Below are positions 18,021-27,778 of a DNA stretch of 64,000 bases, in pieces; position 1 is the stretch's first letter; every line of letters starts with the position of its first letter. Both the position numbers and the translations under genes were made by a program. The DNA lies in NCBI GenBank assembly GCA_029210625.1, contig JARGFU010000010.1, forward strand, positions 1 through 64,000. Direction: 5' to 3'. Origin of the DNA: Deltaproteobacteria bacterium (GTDB lineage Bacteria; Myxococcota; Myxococcia; SLRQ01). The notes beneath the pieces are model-generated. The model was not told the DNA's origin. It saw nothing but the letters and a program-made list of their open reading frames with translations, and did no database searches.

Positions 18021-21000
18021 ATGCGCGGGATCCTCTGGACCCTGGCCCTGGTGGGTCTCTTCGCGGGCTGCGCCCAGAACGTGGGCGACATCGATCGCAC
18101 CCAGCCGGGCAAGCTGCGCAAGTCGGCCCTCGAGGGGGAGTGGTACTACCGCCAGACGGTGGTGGACGTGCCCTTCACCACCGGGGTGACCTTCATCGGC
18201 GAGCAGTCCTGGCTCGAGCGGGTGCGCTTCGAGATCAGCGAGGATCAGCTCACGGCCTACCGGACCTACGAGCGGGTGCAGGGCTCGGAGGGGCCCAGCA
18301 ACCTCCCGGGGGAGCCCTACCTGGGCGCGCCGGTGGCGGCCTTCCGGATCGTCAGCCACTTCGACGTGCAGCGGGAGTACAACCCCGCCACCGGCGAGCA
18401 GACCAACGTCATCGTCGAGAACGCCAGCGACCGGCCCTGGTACGACCGGGAGTACATGCGGGTCGACTGGTCGAGGAACCTGCTGGCGAACTTCGACTTC
18501 ATCGCCGCTGGTGACACGGCGATGGGGGTGACCGTGCAGGGGGCCTCCTACGCCGTCACCGATCCCGACGATCCCGACGCCCCGGTCTTCGGCACCTGGT
18601 ACGAGGACGGCTGGGAGGACGTGCGCGATCCGATGGTCTGGGGTGACCTCGAGTACATCGACTACTTCGACATCACCCAGCGGCTCCAGGTGACGCCCGA
18701 GACCTTCGAGATCTACTACGACGACGGCACCACCGAGGCCTGGCCCGCCTGCTGGTTCTACGAGTACGGGCCCTGGGACTGCGCGTCCCAGACCGTCGAG
18801 GTGCGGGGCTCCTTCCTGCGGGTCTTCGAGTCCAACTACGAGCCCCTCTACTACCCGGACAACGAGGTGGCCCGGGACGAGAACGGCGAGGCCATCGGCC
18901 TGCGCTGGAACGATCAGGTCGGCGACATGGTGCCCTGCCAGGTGGACGAGACCGCCGACTGCGAGCTCGTCCGCATCCCCTACTTCGACCGCTTCGGCTA
19001 CTTCCGCACCGAGCGGGAGACCTACGACCGGGGCTACGGGGTCACCGAGAAGGGCCGGATCTACCTGGCCAACCTCTTCAACCTCTGGAGCGACGAGACC
19101 GGCGCGCCCGAGCCCATCACCTACGTGCTCTCCCCCGGCTTCCCCGAGGCGCTGGTCCCCTCCGCCGAGGAGATCGCCAGCTGGTGGTCCGAGCCCCTGA
19201 AGACCTCCCTGGAGCAGGGCTGGGGCGAGACCCCGCCCGCCGAGATGTTCCGGGTGCAGCGCAACACCTTCCGGGTCGAGGGGGGGCGCGTCGTCGACCA
19301 CGGTCAGCGCAACGGCGACCTGCGCTTCAACTTCCTCTACTGGGTGGATGATCCGCAGCTCTACTCGCTGCTGGGCTACGGCCCCTCCTCGGCCGATCCC
19401 CTCACCGGCGAGATCGTGAGCGCCTCGGCCTACGTCTTCGGGGCCTCCATCGACGAGTGGGTGTCCCAGAGCGCGGACGTGATCGACCTGGTGCGGGGCA
19501 AGATCGACGAGCGGGAGTTCCTCCAAGGCGAGAACGTCGGGCCTGCCCTCTCGCGGCTCGGCAAGGAGCCCAGCTACGATCCGGTGGAGACCCGGGGCCG
19601 CGTCGAGCGCACGATGGAGCGGGGCCTGGGGGAGCGGCTGGCCCGGCTCCGGGAGGGGCCGCGCGAGCCCTTCCAGCGCGGCCGGGACTGGGCCGGAAGT
19701 CGGCTGCGGCGGGCGGACGGCGACCCCCGGGTCGACGCGCTCTGGAACGAGGAGATGCAGCTCTCCCTCGAGCGCCGCTTCGGCCGCCGCCTCACCCCGA
19801 GCGAGCGGCACGGCGGCCGGCTGCTGCGGGCGATGCGCAAGCACCGGCTGAAGCTCGGCGCCCGGGCGGTCGACCTGCGCGACTTCGAGGACGGCGCGGT
19901 GCTCGGCCTGGTGGAGGAGCTCCGGGACCAGCCGCGGGAGGTGATCCTCGCCCGTCTCCGGGAGTACCTCTTCAAGTCCACCGCGGCCCACGAGGTGGGC
20001 CACACCCTGGGCCTACGGCACAACTTCGCGGGCACCACCGACGCGCTGAACTTCCACGACGCCTACTGGGATGCCCGGGATCCGGGCGCCCGCACCCTCG
20101 ATCTGCCTACCGACGCCGAGGCGGCCGCCGGCGTGCGCGGCCACTCCTACTCCTCCCTGATGGACTACGGCTCGCGCTTCTCCTCCGACATCCGGGGGCT
20201 GGGCTACTACGACCGGGCGGCCATCGCTTTTGCCTACGGCGGGCTGGTGGAGGTCTTCGACAACCCGCCCGACTGGCAGCAGAAGGACGTCCTCTACTAC
20301 ATGGGCCTCGAGGACGCGGTGCACGACTACCTGCACTACACCTCGCTGCCTGACCTCTTCGGCGGCCTGCCCAACATGCGGGCGCGCAGCTTCGTGCCCG
20401 TCGAGGACTACATCGGCTACCTCACGTGGGATCCCGACGCGCCGGACCTCACCGACGCCGTGGTGCCCTACCGCTTCTGCTCCGACGAGTACGTGGGGGC
20501 CGTCTGGTGGTGCGACATGTTCGACGAGGGCGCCGACCCCTACGAGATCGTCGCCTACGCCGCGCAGGAGTACGAGGACTACTACATCTTCAACGCCTTC
20601 AAGCGGCACCGCCGCTACCTCGACCCCTTCGACTACTACTACTCGGTCTACTTCAACTCGATGATGCCGATGTCGCTGCAGTACCAGAACTGGCTCTTCG
20701 ACCAGTGGTACCGCTCGGGCGACTGGTACTGGATGTCCCAGGACGCGCCGGACTTCATCACCGACGAGGACTGGAACCTCGATCCCAACGGGGGGCTCTC
20801 CTACACCGCCGCCTCGATGCTGGGGATGAACTTCCTGGCGAAGGTCATCGCCACCCCGGAGCCGGGCTCCTACTGGACCGACCCCGACACCGGGCTGCTC
20901 ACCTGGTGGACCGATCAGCAGGACGTCATCTGCCGTTCGGATCAGAACTCGGCCGTCGATCCCTGCTCGGACCTCTACGTCCCCCTCGGGGAGGGGCGCT

Positions 21001-21761
21001 ACGCCCTCTCGGAGTTCGACGCCGAGAGCGGCTACTACTGGTACGAGCGCATCCGGGTGGTGGGCTCCTTCTGGGACAAGCTGGCCGCGGTCGAGACCCT
21101 GGCCGACCCCACCAGCTACTTCCTCGGCGTCGACGACGTGGGCGACTACACGACCTACATCCTCGGCTTCAACGTCGCCTTCCCCCACGCCGTGGAGACC
21201 CTCTTCGGGGCGATGGTGAACGACGACTACCGGAAGTTCGCGCCGCAGCTCGAGCCCGACGGCAGCATGAGCATCCTGCCGGTGCTCGAGGACGTGATCT
21301 CGGCCTACGGTGACCTGCCGGCCCCGGATCGTCCCGGCCCCTTCGTGGATCCCGCCACCAACTGGACCGTCTCCCTCTACGGCCTCTTCTACGGGATGGC
21401 CCTGCTCTCCGCGAACTTCGACATGTCCTTCCTGGACGGGGCGAAGATCTACCTGGAGGGCAGCGGCGAGGGCTTCACCCCCACCGCCGGCGCCGTCGTG
21501 GGCCGCTTCGAGAACCCCTACAACGGCCGGGTCTACCTGGCGGTGCAGAGCCCGGATCCCCTGACCTACTCGATGGGCTACGAGATGGTCGAGCGGGCCC
21601 AGCGGCTGGCTCACGATCCGGTGGACGGCGTGGTGGCGACCAACTGCCTCTACCGCGACGACCCGGCCTGCTGGGGCAAGCAGTGGGAGCTGCAGAACCT
21701 GATCGAGAACATCGAGGTGGTCCGCGGCTACCACGACCTCTTCGGCTACTCGATCTTCTGA
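18021..21761 (+). CDS. Large extracytoplasmic zinc metalloprotease (metzincin-like lipoprotein)
   Basis: 1246 residues from the ATG at 18021, which follows GGGAGGTGGGG. The lipobox GLFAGC places it in the envelope. The zinc site HEVGHTLGLRH has His657, Glu658, His661 and His667, and a Met-turn SLMDYG follows with Met714, both hallmarks of metzincins. The HEVGHTLGLRHNF form resembles the extended met-zincin group (DUF4953/DUF5117). Flanking regions are very rich in Tyr, Asp and Trp, and no other domain is recognised. It precedes the ABC genes by 41 nt on the same strand, so they could share a transcript. The substrate is unknown. Confidence 0.88.
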   Translation: MRGILWTLALVGLFAGCAQNVGDIDRTQPGKLRKSALEGEWYYRQTVVDVPFTTGVTFIGEQSWLERVRFEISEDQLTAYRTYERVQGSEGPSNLPGEPYLGAPVAAFRIVSHFDVQREYNPATGEQTNVIVENASDRPWYDREYMRVDWSRNLLANFDFIAAGDTAMGVTVQGASYAVTDPDDPDAPVFGTWYEDGWEDVRDPMVWGDLEYIDYFDITQRLQVTPETFEIYYDDGTTEAWPACWFYEYGPWDCASQTVEVRGSFLRVFESNYEPLYYPDNEVARDENGEAIGLRWNDQVGDMVPCQVDETADCELVRIPYFDRFGYFRTERETYDRGYGVTEKGRIYLANLFNLWSDETGAPEPITYVLSPGFPEALVPSAEEIASWWSEPLKTSLEQGWGETPPAEMFRVQRNTFRVEGGRVVDHGQRNGDLRFNFLYWVDDPQLYSLLGYGPSSADPLTGEIVSASAYVFGASIDEWVSQSADVIDLVRGKIDEREFLQGENVGPALSRLGKEPSYDPVETRGRVERTMERGLGERLARLREGPREPFQRGRDWAGSRLRRADGDPRVDALWNEEMQLSLERRFGRRLTPSERHGGRLLRAMRKHRLKLGARAVDLRDFEDGAVLGLVEELRDQPREVILARLREYLFKSTAAHEVGHTLGLRHNFAGTTDALNFHDAYWDARDPGARTLDLPTDAEAAAGVRGHSYSSLMDYGSRFSSDIRGLGYYDRAAIAFAYGGLVEVFDNPPDWQQKDVLYYMGLEDAVHDYLHYTSLPDLFGGLPNMRARSFVPVEDYIGYLTWDPDAPDLTDAVVPYRFCSDEYVGAVWWCDMFDEGADPYEIVAYAAQEYEDYYIFNAFKRHRRYLDPFDYYYSVYFNSMMPMSLQYQNWLFDQWYRSGDWYWMSQDAPDFITDEDWNLDPNGGLSYTAASMLGMNFLAKVIATPEPGSYWTDPDTGLLTWWTDQQDVICRSDQNSAVDPCSDLYVPLGEGRYALSEFDAESGYYWYERIRVVGSFWDKLAAVETLADPTSYFLGVDDVGDYTTYILGFNVAFPHAVETLFGAMVNDDYRKFAPQLEPDGSMSILPVLEDVISAYGDLPAPDRPGPFVDPATNWTVSLYGLFYGMALLSANFDMSFLDGAKIYLEGSGEGFTPTAGAVVGRFENPYNGRVYLAVQSPDPLTYSMGYEMVERAQRLAHDPVDGVVATNCLYRDDPACWGKQWELQNLIENIEVVRGYHDLFGYSIF

Positions 21762-21802
21762 TCGGCACGGGCTGCTCGACTGGCCTATGCTCGGTGCTCC
21801 CG

Positions 21803-22753
21803 ATGAGCACCGAGCCCGTCATCGTGGCCGAGGGCCTCGTGAAGCGCTTCGATGGCGTCGCCGTCGTCGACGGGGTGAGCTTCACCGTCGGGGCCGGCGA
21901 GGTGGTGGGCCTGCTCGGCCCCAACGGCGCGGGCAAGACCACCACCCTGCGGCTCCTCTCGGGGCTCTACGCCGCCGACGCCGGGAGCGCCCGGGTCGCG
22001 GGTGAGCCGATACGGGCCGGGGCCCTCCCCGGCGCGAGCCTGCGGGCCCGGGTGGGCCTGCTCACCGAGTCGCCGGGCTTCTACCCCCGCCTCTCGGCCC
22101 GCGAGAACCTGCGCTACTTCGCCGCCCTCTACGGGGCGGACGGCGGGGACCTCGAGGCGCGGATGGAGCGCCAGCTCTCCCGCCTCGGCCTCGCGGCCCA
22201 CGCCGACAAGCGCTTCGGGGCCCTCTCCCGGGGGATGAAGCAGAAGCTGGCGGTGATCCGGGCGCTCCTCCACCGCCCGCCGGTCGTCTTCCTCGACGAG
22301 CCCACCGTCGGCCTCGACCCCGAGTCGGTGGGCTCCCTGCGCGAGCTGGTCACCGAGCTCCGGGACGAGGGGACGGCGGTGCTGCTCTGCTCCCACCTCC
22401 TCGACGAGGTCGAGCGCCTCTGCCAGCGGGCGGTCTTCCTGGCCCGGCGGGTGGTGGGCATCCACCCGGTGGTCTCGGACGACCGCCTGGTGCGCGTCGA
22501 GCTCTTCGAGCGCGGCGCCTCCCCGGCCGAGCTGGCCGCGCGGCTGCAGGGCCTCGAGCAGCTCGAGGGGGCCCGGGCGGAGGGGCAGACTCTCCACCTC
22601 ACCCTGCGCGAGGCCGGCGAGATCGCCGAGGTCGTCCGCCTGCTGGTCGAGGCCCGGGCCGCCGTGCGCCGGGTCGAGCCGGTGCGGGTGGCCCTGGAGG
22701 GGGCCTACCTCGGCTTCCTGGCCGCGGCCCGCCAGGAGGGCCTGCTGCCATGA
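21803..22753 (+). CDS. ABC transporter ATP-binding protein (ABC-2 type)
   Basis: 316 residues. Walker A GPNGAGKTT (39-47), signature LSRGMKQK, Walker B VVFLDEPTVGLDP and the switch SHLLDEVERLC. The C-terminal 90 residues are the accessory region usual in ABC-2 exporters (DrrA/CcmA-like). TATGCT lies 11 nt before the ATG. It overlaps its permease by 4 nt. The cargo is not readable. Confidence 0.93.
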   Translation: MSTEPVIVAEGLVKRFDGVAVVDGVSFTVGAGEVVGLLGPNGAGKTTTLRLLSGLYAADAGSARVAGEPIRAGALPGASLRARVGLLTESPGFYPRLSARENLRYFAALYGADGGDLEARMERQLSRLGLAAHADKRFGALSRGMKQKLAVIRALLHRPPVVFLDEPTVGLDPESVGSLRELVTELRDEGTAVLLCSHLLDEVERLCQRAVFLARRVVGIHPVVSDDRLVRVELFERGASPAELAARLQGLEQLEGARAEGQTLHLTLREAGEIAEVVRLLVEARAAVRRVEPVRVALEGAYLGFLAAARQEGLLP

Positions 22754-23520
22754 GGACGATCTGGATCCTCCTCCAGCGCGAGCTGCGCGACACCCTGCGC
22801 TCGCCGGCCCTGCTGGCCTCGATGATCTCCCTGCCCATCACCGTGGTGGTCGTGCCCCTGGTGCTGGTCGTCTACCTCGATCGGGCCGCCCCCGAGGCGA
22901 CCCGGGCGGCCATCCAGCAGCTCTACGAGCTGAAGGCCGAGGACCCCACCGAGCTGCTGGTCGAGGCGGTGGCCTTCGCCTGGCTGCCGATCTTCCTCCT
23001 GATGCCGGTCTTCGTGCCGATCCTCCTCTCGGCCCAGTCGGTGGGCGGCGAGCGCGAGCGCAAGACCCTCGAGCCGCTGCTCGCGACCCCGGTCTCGACC
23101 ACCCAGATCGTCCTGGCCAAGAGCCTGGCCTCGGTGGTGCCCGCGGTGCTGCTCTGCTGGCTCTCGGCGGCGGTCTTCATCGGCGGCCTGGACTGGGTGG
23201 CCTACCGCGGCAACGGGAGCCTGCCCCTGCCGGATCTGCCCTGGGCGGTCGGCGTGCTCGTGCTCGGCCCCCTCCTCTCGATCTTCGGCAACGCCGTGGC
23301 GGTGGCGATCTCCGCGCGGGTGCGTGATCCGCGGGCGGCCCAGAACCTCGCGGCCATGACCGTGATGCCCGTCATCGGGCTGGGCATCACCCAGATCGCC
23401 GGGGGCGTGCGGCTGGGCATCGGCTTCTACGTCGTGGCGACGGTGGTGCTGGTCGCCCTCGACGTGGGCCTCGTCTACCTCGCCGCGGCCCTCTTCGACC
23501 GCGAGCGCCTCCTGCGCTAG
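22750..23520 (+). CDS. ABC-2 family permease
   Basis: 256 residues with about six membrane segments: ASMISLPITVVVVPLVLVVYL, WLPIFLLMPVFVPILLS, VVPAVLLCWLSAAVFIGG, VGVLVLGPLLSIFGNAVAVAI, MTVMPVIGLGITQIAGG and YVVATVVLVALDVGLVYLAAAL. The cytoplasmic block GGERERKTLEPLLATPVSTTQIVLAK is the ABC-2 signature seen in NatB-like exporters. It starts inside the ATPase gene. A 37-nt gap leads to the 1393-residue membrane protein, so a functional link with that gene is plausible but unproven. Confidence 0.9.
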   Translation: MRTIWILLQRELRDTLRSPALLASMISLPITVVVVPLVLVVYLDRAAPEATRAAIQQLYELKAEDPTELLVEAVAFAWLPIFLLMPVFVPILLSAQSVGGERERKTLEPLLATPVSTTQIVLAKSLASVVPAVLLCWLSAAVFIGGLDWVAYRGNGSLPLPDLPWAVGVLVLGPLLSIFGNAVAVAISARVRDPRAAQNLAAMTVMPVIGLGITQIAGGVRLGIGFYVVATVVLVALDVGLVYLAAALFDRERLLR

Positions 23521-23557
23521 GCTGCCCTCGCTCCAAAGCGAAAAGGGGGAAGCGCGA

Positions 23558-26500
23558 ATGACTCGCCACCTGTCCGTCGTCTCGGCTCTCGTCGTCCTCT
23601 CCGGTCTCTCGCTCCCGGTCGCCGCCGCCGAGCCCGTCGTGCCGCCGGCCCTCGCGGACTGGAAGGCCTGGGTGCTCGAGGGCCAGGAGGCGCAGCTCTG
23701 CCCGCTCGAGCAGGGCAACTCGGGGAGCCGGCGCTGCCGCTGGCCCTCCTCCCTCGAGCTCACCTTGAGCGCCTCCGGCGGGAGCTTCACCCAGGTCTGG
23801 ACCTTCTCGGCGCCCGGGGAGCTCCGCCTGCCCGGCGGCGGTGAGCACCCCGCCCAGGACGTGCTCCTCGACGGCCGCCCGGCCGCGGTCTTCCCCCGGG
23901 GGGAGGACCTCGCCATCGAGGTGCCCGCGGGGCGCCACACGGTGAGCGGCAGCTTCCTCTGGGACCGCCTCCCCGAGGTGCTCCAGGTCCCCGCCCAGAC
24001 CGGGCTGCTCTCCCTCTCGGTGGAGGGCAAGGCCATCCCCTTCCCGAAGCGGGAGGCCGACGGCCGGGTCTTCCTCCAGCAGCAGCAGGAGGAGAGCCGC
24101 GCCGAGGATCGGCTCGAGGTCCTCGTGCACCGCAAGCTCACCGACGAGGTCCCCCTGCGGGTGACCACGCGCCTGGAGGTGAGGGTCTCGGGGAAGAACC
24201 GCGAGGTCCTCCTCGGGCCGGTCGTCCTCCAGGACGGCATCCCCACCGGGCTCTCGGCGCCGCTGCCCGCACGCATCGAGGCGGACGGCAAGCTGCGGAT
24301 GCAGGTGCGGCCCGGGACCTGGACGATCACCGTCGAGTCCCGGCAGCCCGATCTCGTCGAGTCCCTCGGCGCGCCGAAGCTGCCTGCCCCCTGGCCCGCC
24401 GAGGAGATCTGGGTCTTCGAGGCGCGCCGGGACCTGCGGGTGGTCGAGGTGCAGGACGCGCCGGCGGTGGATCCGCAGCAGACCCGCCTGCCCCAGGAGT
24501 GGAAGGGGCTGCCCGCCTATGGCCTGCAGGCCGGCGCGAAGCTCACCCTGAAGGAGGAGCGCCGCGGTGACGTCGATCCGGCGCCGGATCAGCTGGAGCT
24601 CGAGCGGCAGTGGTGGCTCGACTTCGACGGGCAGGGGGTCACGGTGCAGGACCGGATCACCGGCGTGATGCACAGCGGCTGGCGGCTGACCATGCAGGCC
24701 CCCACCGAGCTGGGCCGGGTGGTCGTCGACGGCCGCGAGCAGCTGATCACCCGCCTGGGCGAGGGGCAGCCCTCGGGCGTGGAGGTCCGTCGGCGGCAGA
24801 TGCAGGTCATCGCCGACAGCCGCCTGGAGACCCCGGCGGCCCGGATGCCCGCGGTGGGGTGGAACCACGACTTCCAGCGGGTGAGCGGCCAGCTCCACCT
24901 GCCGCCGGGCTGGCGCCTCTTCCACGTCTCGGGCGTGGACAGCACCTCGCCCGACGACTCGGTCTGGATCGAGTCCTGGACCCTCCTCGATCTCTTCCTG
25001 GTGCTGGTGCTCACCCTCGCCCTCGGCAAGCTCTTCGGCTGGCGCTGGGGTGCGGTGGCCCTCGTCACCCTCACCCTGATCCTGCCGGACGAGGGGCCGG
25101 TCTGGGTCTGGGCCTTCGTCCTCACCTTCGAGGCGCTCTGGCGGGCGCTGCCGGGAGGCTGGCTGCGCAAGACCGCCTGGTCGCTGCGCGGCCTCTCGGT
25201 GCTGGTGCTGGTGGTGTGGACCATCGCCTTCATGGTGATGCAGGTGCGCACCGGCATGTACCCGATGCTCGAGCGCTCCTGGTCCACCATCGACGGCGGC
25301 TACGGCGGCGGCGGCTACACCTTCGACCTCCCCACGATCGGCGCGGCGGCGCCGATGGCCGGCAAGGGCGCCATGGAGCCGCCCACCGAGGCCTGGGACG
25401 AGTACGACGGCCGGGCCGAGGGCGGCGACATGGCCGGCGAGCTGATCGAGCTCGAGGAGATGACCAGCGAAGACGTCGGCAACCTCGCCCAGCAGGCGCA
25501 GCAGCTCGAGCAGACCTTCGAGCGCAAGAAGGGCCGCCGCTCCTGGGGCCTCTCCTCGCGCTCCTACGACAAGGCCGCCTCGCTCTCCTACCAGGTGGAT
25601 CCCAACTCGGTGGTGCAGACCGGCCCGGGCCTGCCGCGCTGGCAGTGGGAGGACGTGCGCCTGACCTGGTCGGGGCCGGTGGCGAAGGAGCAGGAGCTCA
25701 AGCTCTCCCTCCTCTCGCCCACCCTGAACCTGCTCCTCGCCCTCCTGCGGGTGGCGCTGCTCGGGGTGCTGGTCCTCTGCGTCCTCGGCGCCTTCCGGCC
25801 CGCGGGCTTCAAGGACCTCGGCGCCGGCGGGGCGGCCGCGGCGCTGCTCCTGGGGCTGCTCCTCCTGCCCGCCGCGGCGCGGGCCGAGCTGCCCTCGCCG
25901 CAGCTCCTCGGCGAGCTCCAGCAGCGGCTGCTGCAGGCGCCGCGCTGCGCGCCCACCTGCGCCTCCTTCAACCGGATGCAGCTGGACGCGACCCCGGCGG
26001 CCCTCACCCTGCGGCTGGAGGTCTCGGCGGCGGCCGACACCGCGGTGCCCCTGCCCGGCGACGCCCGGCACTGGCTCCCCTCGCGGGTCCTCCTCGACGG
26101 CAGCGACGCCGAGGGCCTCGCCCGGGGCGCGGACGGCAAGCTCTGGCTCCTCTTGCCCGCGGGCAAGCACCAGGTGCTCGCGACCGGCCCCTTGCCCGCG
26201 CGCGAGACGGTGCAGCTGCCCCTCGGGCTGCGGCCGCTCCACGTCAGCGAGCGGGTGCAGGGCTGGACCCTCGACGGCCTCCACGAGGACGGAGTGGCGG
26301 ACGACTCCCTCCAGCTCTCCCGCATCCGCGGCCAGGGGGAGGGGAGCGGCGAGCTGCAGGCCGGCACCCTCCCGGCCTTCGTGCGGATCGAGCGCCACCT
26401 CCACCTCGGCCTCGACTGGACCGTGGACACCACCTTCACCCGCCTGACCCCGGCGGACTCGGCGGTGGTCGTGGCCGTGCCCCTCCTCGAGGGCGAGAGC

Positions 26501-27739
26501 CCGACCACCGACGGGCTGCGCACCGAGGAGGGCAAGGTGCTGGTGAACCTCTCGCCGGGCACCAGCCACTTCGAGTGGCAGTCGGTCCTCGAGCCCCGCG
26601 ACGCGCTCAAGCTGGTGGCCGCCGAGACCACCGAGTGGATCGAGGTCTGGCGGATGGACGCCAGCCCGGTCTGGCACGTCGAGGCCGAGGGCATCCCGCC
26701 GATCCACACCCAGGCCGACGTGCCGGTGCGCGAGTGGCGCCCCTGGCCGGGTGAGGCCGTGGGCCTGACCGTCGTGCGGCCGGCGGCGGCCGAGGGTCAG
26801 CGCTTCACCATCGACCACAGCAAGCTCACCATCTCGCCGGGCCGGCGGGTGACCGACGCCACCCTCGAGCTCTCGATCCGGGCGAGCCGGGGAGAGCCCC
26901 ACACCCTCACCCTCCCCGAGGGCTCCCAGCTCCAGAGCGTGTACATCGACGGCACGGAGCAGCCGCTGCGCGCCAAGGAGCGGGAGGTGACCCTGCCGCT
27001 GCGCCCCGGCGCCCAGCAGATCAAGCTGGAGTGGCGGGAGACCCGGCCGGCCTCCTTCGTCTACGAGACCAGCCCGGTGGACCTGGGGACGCCCTCGGTG
27101 AACGCCGCGCTCACGGTGAAGCCCCCGGAGGGCCGGTGGATCCTCTTCGCCTGGGGCTCGGTGGCCGGGCCGGCGGTGCTCTTCTGGAGCCTGCTCATCG
27201 TGCTCCTCCTGGCCTCCGGGGTTCTCGACCGGGTGACCCTGACCCCCTTGCGGGTGCACCACTGGGCCCTGCTGGGCATCGGCTTCACCCAGTCCTCGGT
27301 CTGGGTCGGCGCCTTCGTCGCCGGCTTCTTCCTCTTCGTGGGGTGGCGCGGAAAGAAGACCGACCTCTCGCGCAACTGGTTCAACCTGCGGCAGCTCCTG
27401 CTGGTGGGCTGGGCCGGGGTCGTCGCCATCGTGCTGGTGGTGGCGGTGAGCCAGGGCCTCCTCGGCGAGCCGGACATGCAGATCAGCGGCAACGGCTCGG
27501 ACCGCTACGCCCTGCACTGGTTCGTCGATCGCGCGGAGCCGGTGCTGACCTCGGCCACGATCTGGTCGGTGCCGAGGATCGTCTACACCCTGCTGATGCT
27601 GGCCTGGGCCCTCTGGCTGGCGGTGGCCCTCCTGGGCTGGGTGAGGTGGATCTGGGAGTGCTTCAAGGCCGACGGCCTGTGGCGCTCGCCGCCCAAGAAG
27701 GAGAAGCCGGCCGGGAAGGAGGCCCCCACCGAGCCTTGA
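23558..27739 (+). CDS. 1393-residue membrane protein with two copies of one architecture
   Basis: It has no domain I can name. Signal peptide 1-24. The first half has a Cys pair near 47 and 60, a beta-rich exported region to about 470, and a membrane cluster from about 478 (DLFLVLVLTLALGKLFGW...). A Gly-rich segment and a coiled segment (NLAQQAQQLEQTF) follow, then a helix near 727-747. At about 760-780 LLLGLLLLPAAARA-ELP reads like an internal signal peptide. The second half repeats the plan: a Cys pair near 796 and 800, a beta-rich region, then a membrane cluster from about 1195. It follows the ABC-2 permease by 37 nt with a GGGGGA ribosome-binding site. A fusion of two secreted membrane proteins is likely. 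Confidence 0.8.
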   Translation: MTRHLSVVSALVVLSGLSLPVAAAEPVVPPALADWKAWVLEGQEAQLCPLEQGNSGSRRCRWPSSLELTLSASGGSFTQVWTFSAPGELRLPGGGEHPAQDVLLDGRPAAVFPRGEDLAIEVPAGRHTVSGSFLWDRLPEVLQVPAQTGLLSLSVEGKAIPFPKREADGRVFLQQQQEESRAEDRLEVLVHRKLTDEVPLRVTTRLEVRVSGKNREVLLGPVVLQDGIPTGLSAPLPARIEADGKLRMQVRPGTWTITVESRQPDLVESLGAPKLPAPWPAEEIWVFEARRDLRVVEVQDAPAVDPQQTRLPQEWKGLPAYGLQAGAKLTLKEERRGDVDPAPDQLELERQWWLDFDGQGVTVQDRITGVMHSGWRLTMQAPTELGRVVVDGREQLITRLGEGQPSGVEVRRRQMQVIADSRLETPAARMPAVGWNHDFQRVSGQLHLPPGWRLFHVSGVDSTSPDDSVWIESWTLLDLFLVLVLTLALGKLFGWRWGAVALVTLTLILPDEGPVWVWAFVLTFEALWRALPGGWLRKTAWSLRGLSVLVLVVWTIAFMVMQVRTGMYPMLERSWSTIDGGYGGGGYTFDLPTIGAAAPMAGKGAMEPPTEAWDEYDGRAEGGDMAGELIELEEMTSEDVGNLAQQAQQLEQTFERKKGRRSWGLSSRSYDKAASLSYQVDPNSVVQTGPGLPRWQWEDVRLTWSGPVAKEQELKLSLLSPTLNLLLALLRVALLGVLVLCVLGAFRPAGFKDLGAGGAAAALLLGLLLLPAAARAELPSPQLLGELQQRLLQAPRCAPTCASFNRMQLDATPAALTLRLEVSAAADTAVPLPGDARHWLPSRVLLDGSDAEGLARGADGKLWLLLPAGKHQVLATGPLPARETVQLPLGLRPLHVSERVQGWTLDGLHEDGVADDSLQLSRIRGQGEGSGELQAGTLPAFVRIERHLHLGLDWTVDTTFTRLTPADSAVVVAVPLLEGESPTTDGLRTEEGKVLVNLSPGTSHFEWQSVLEPRDALKLVAAETTEWIEVWRMDASPVWHVEAEGIPPIHTQADVPVREWRPWPGEAVGLTVVRPAAAEGQRFTIDHSKLTISPGRRVTDATLELSIRASRGEPHTLTLPEGSQLQSVYIDGTEQPLRAKEREVTLPLRPGAQQIKLEWRETRPASFVYETSPVDLGTPSVNAALTVKPPEGRWILFAWGSVAGPAVLFWSLLIVLLLASGVLDRVTLTPLRVHHWALLGIGFTQSSVWVGAFVAGFFLFVGWRGKKTDLSRNWFNLRQLLLVGWAGVVAIVLVVAVSQGLLGEPDMQISGNGSDRYALHWFVDRAEPVLTSATIWSVPRIVYTLLMLAWALWLAVALLGWVRWIWECFKADGLWRSPPKKEKPAGKEAPTEP

Positions 27740-27745
27740 GTTGGC

Positions 27746-27763
27746 GGGGCCGTCCACGGCCCT
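27746..27763 (+). terminator. Hairpin after the 1393-residue gene
   Basis: GGGCCG (27747-27752), loop TCCA, CGGCCC (27757-27762), extended by a G-T pair. The 6-7-bp GC stem lies 7 nt after the stop codon. No T-tract follows; the next bases form the -10 of the following gene. Confidence 0.4.
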
Positions 27764-27765
27764 GA

Positions 27766-27771
27766 TACAAT
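27766..27771 (+). promoter_or_regulatory. -10 element of the MopE-repeat gene, probable leaderless start
   Basis: TACAAT matches TATAAT in five of six bases and ends 7 nt before the GTG start at 27779. Transcription would begin at or next to the start codon. No Shine-Dalgarno sequence is present. Confidence 0.5.
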
Positions 27772-27778
27772 CCGGCGC

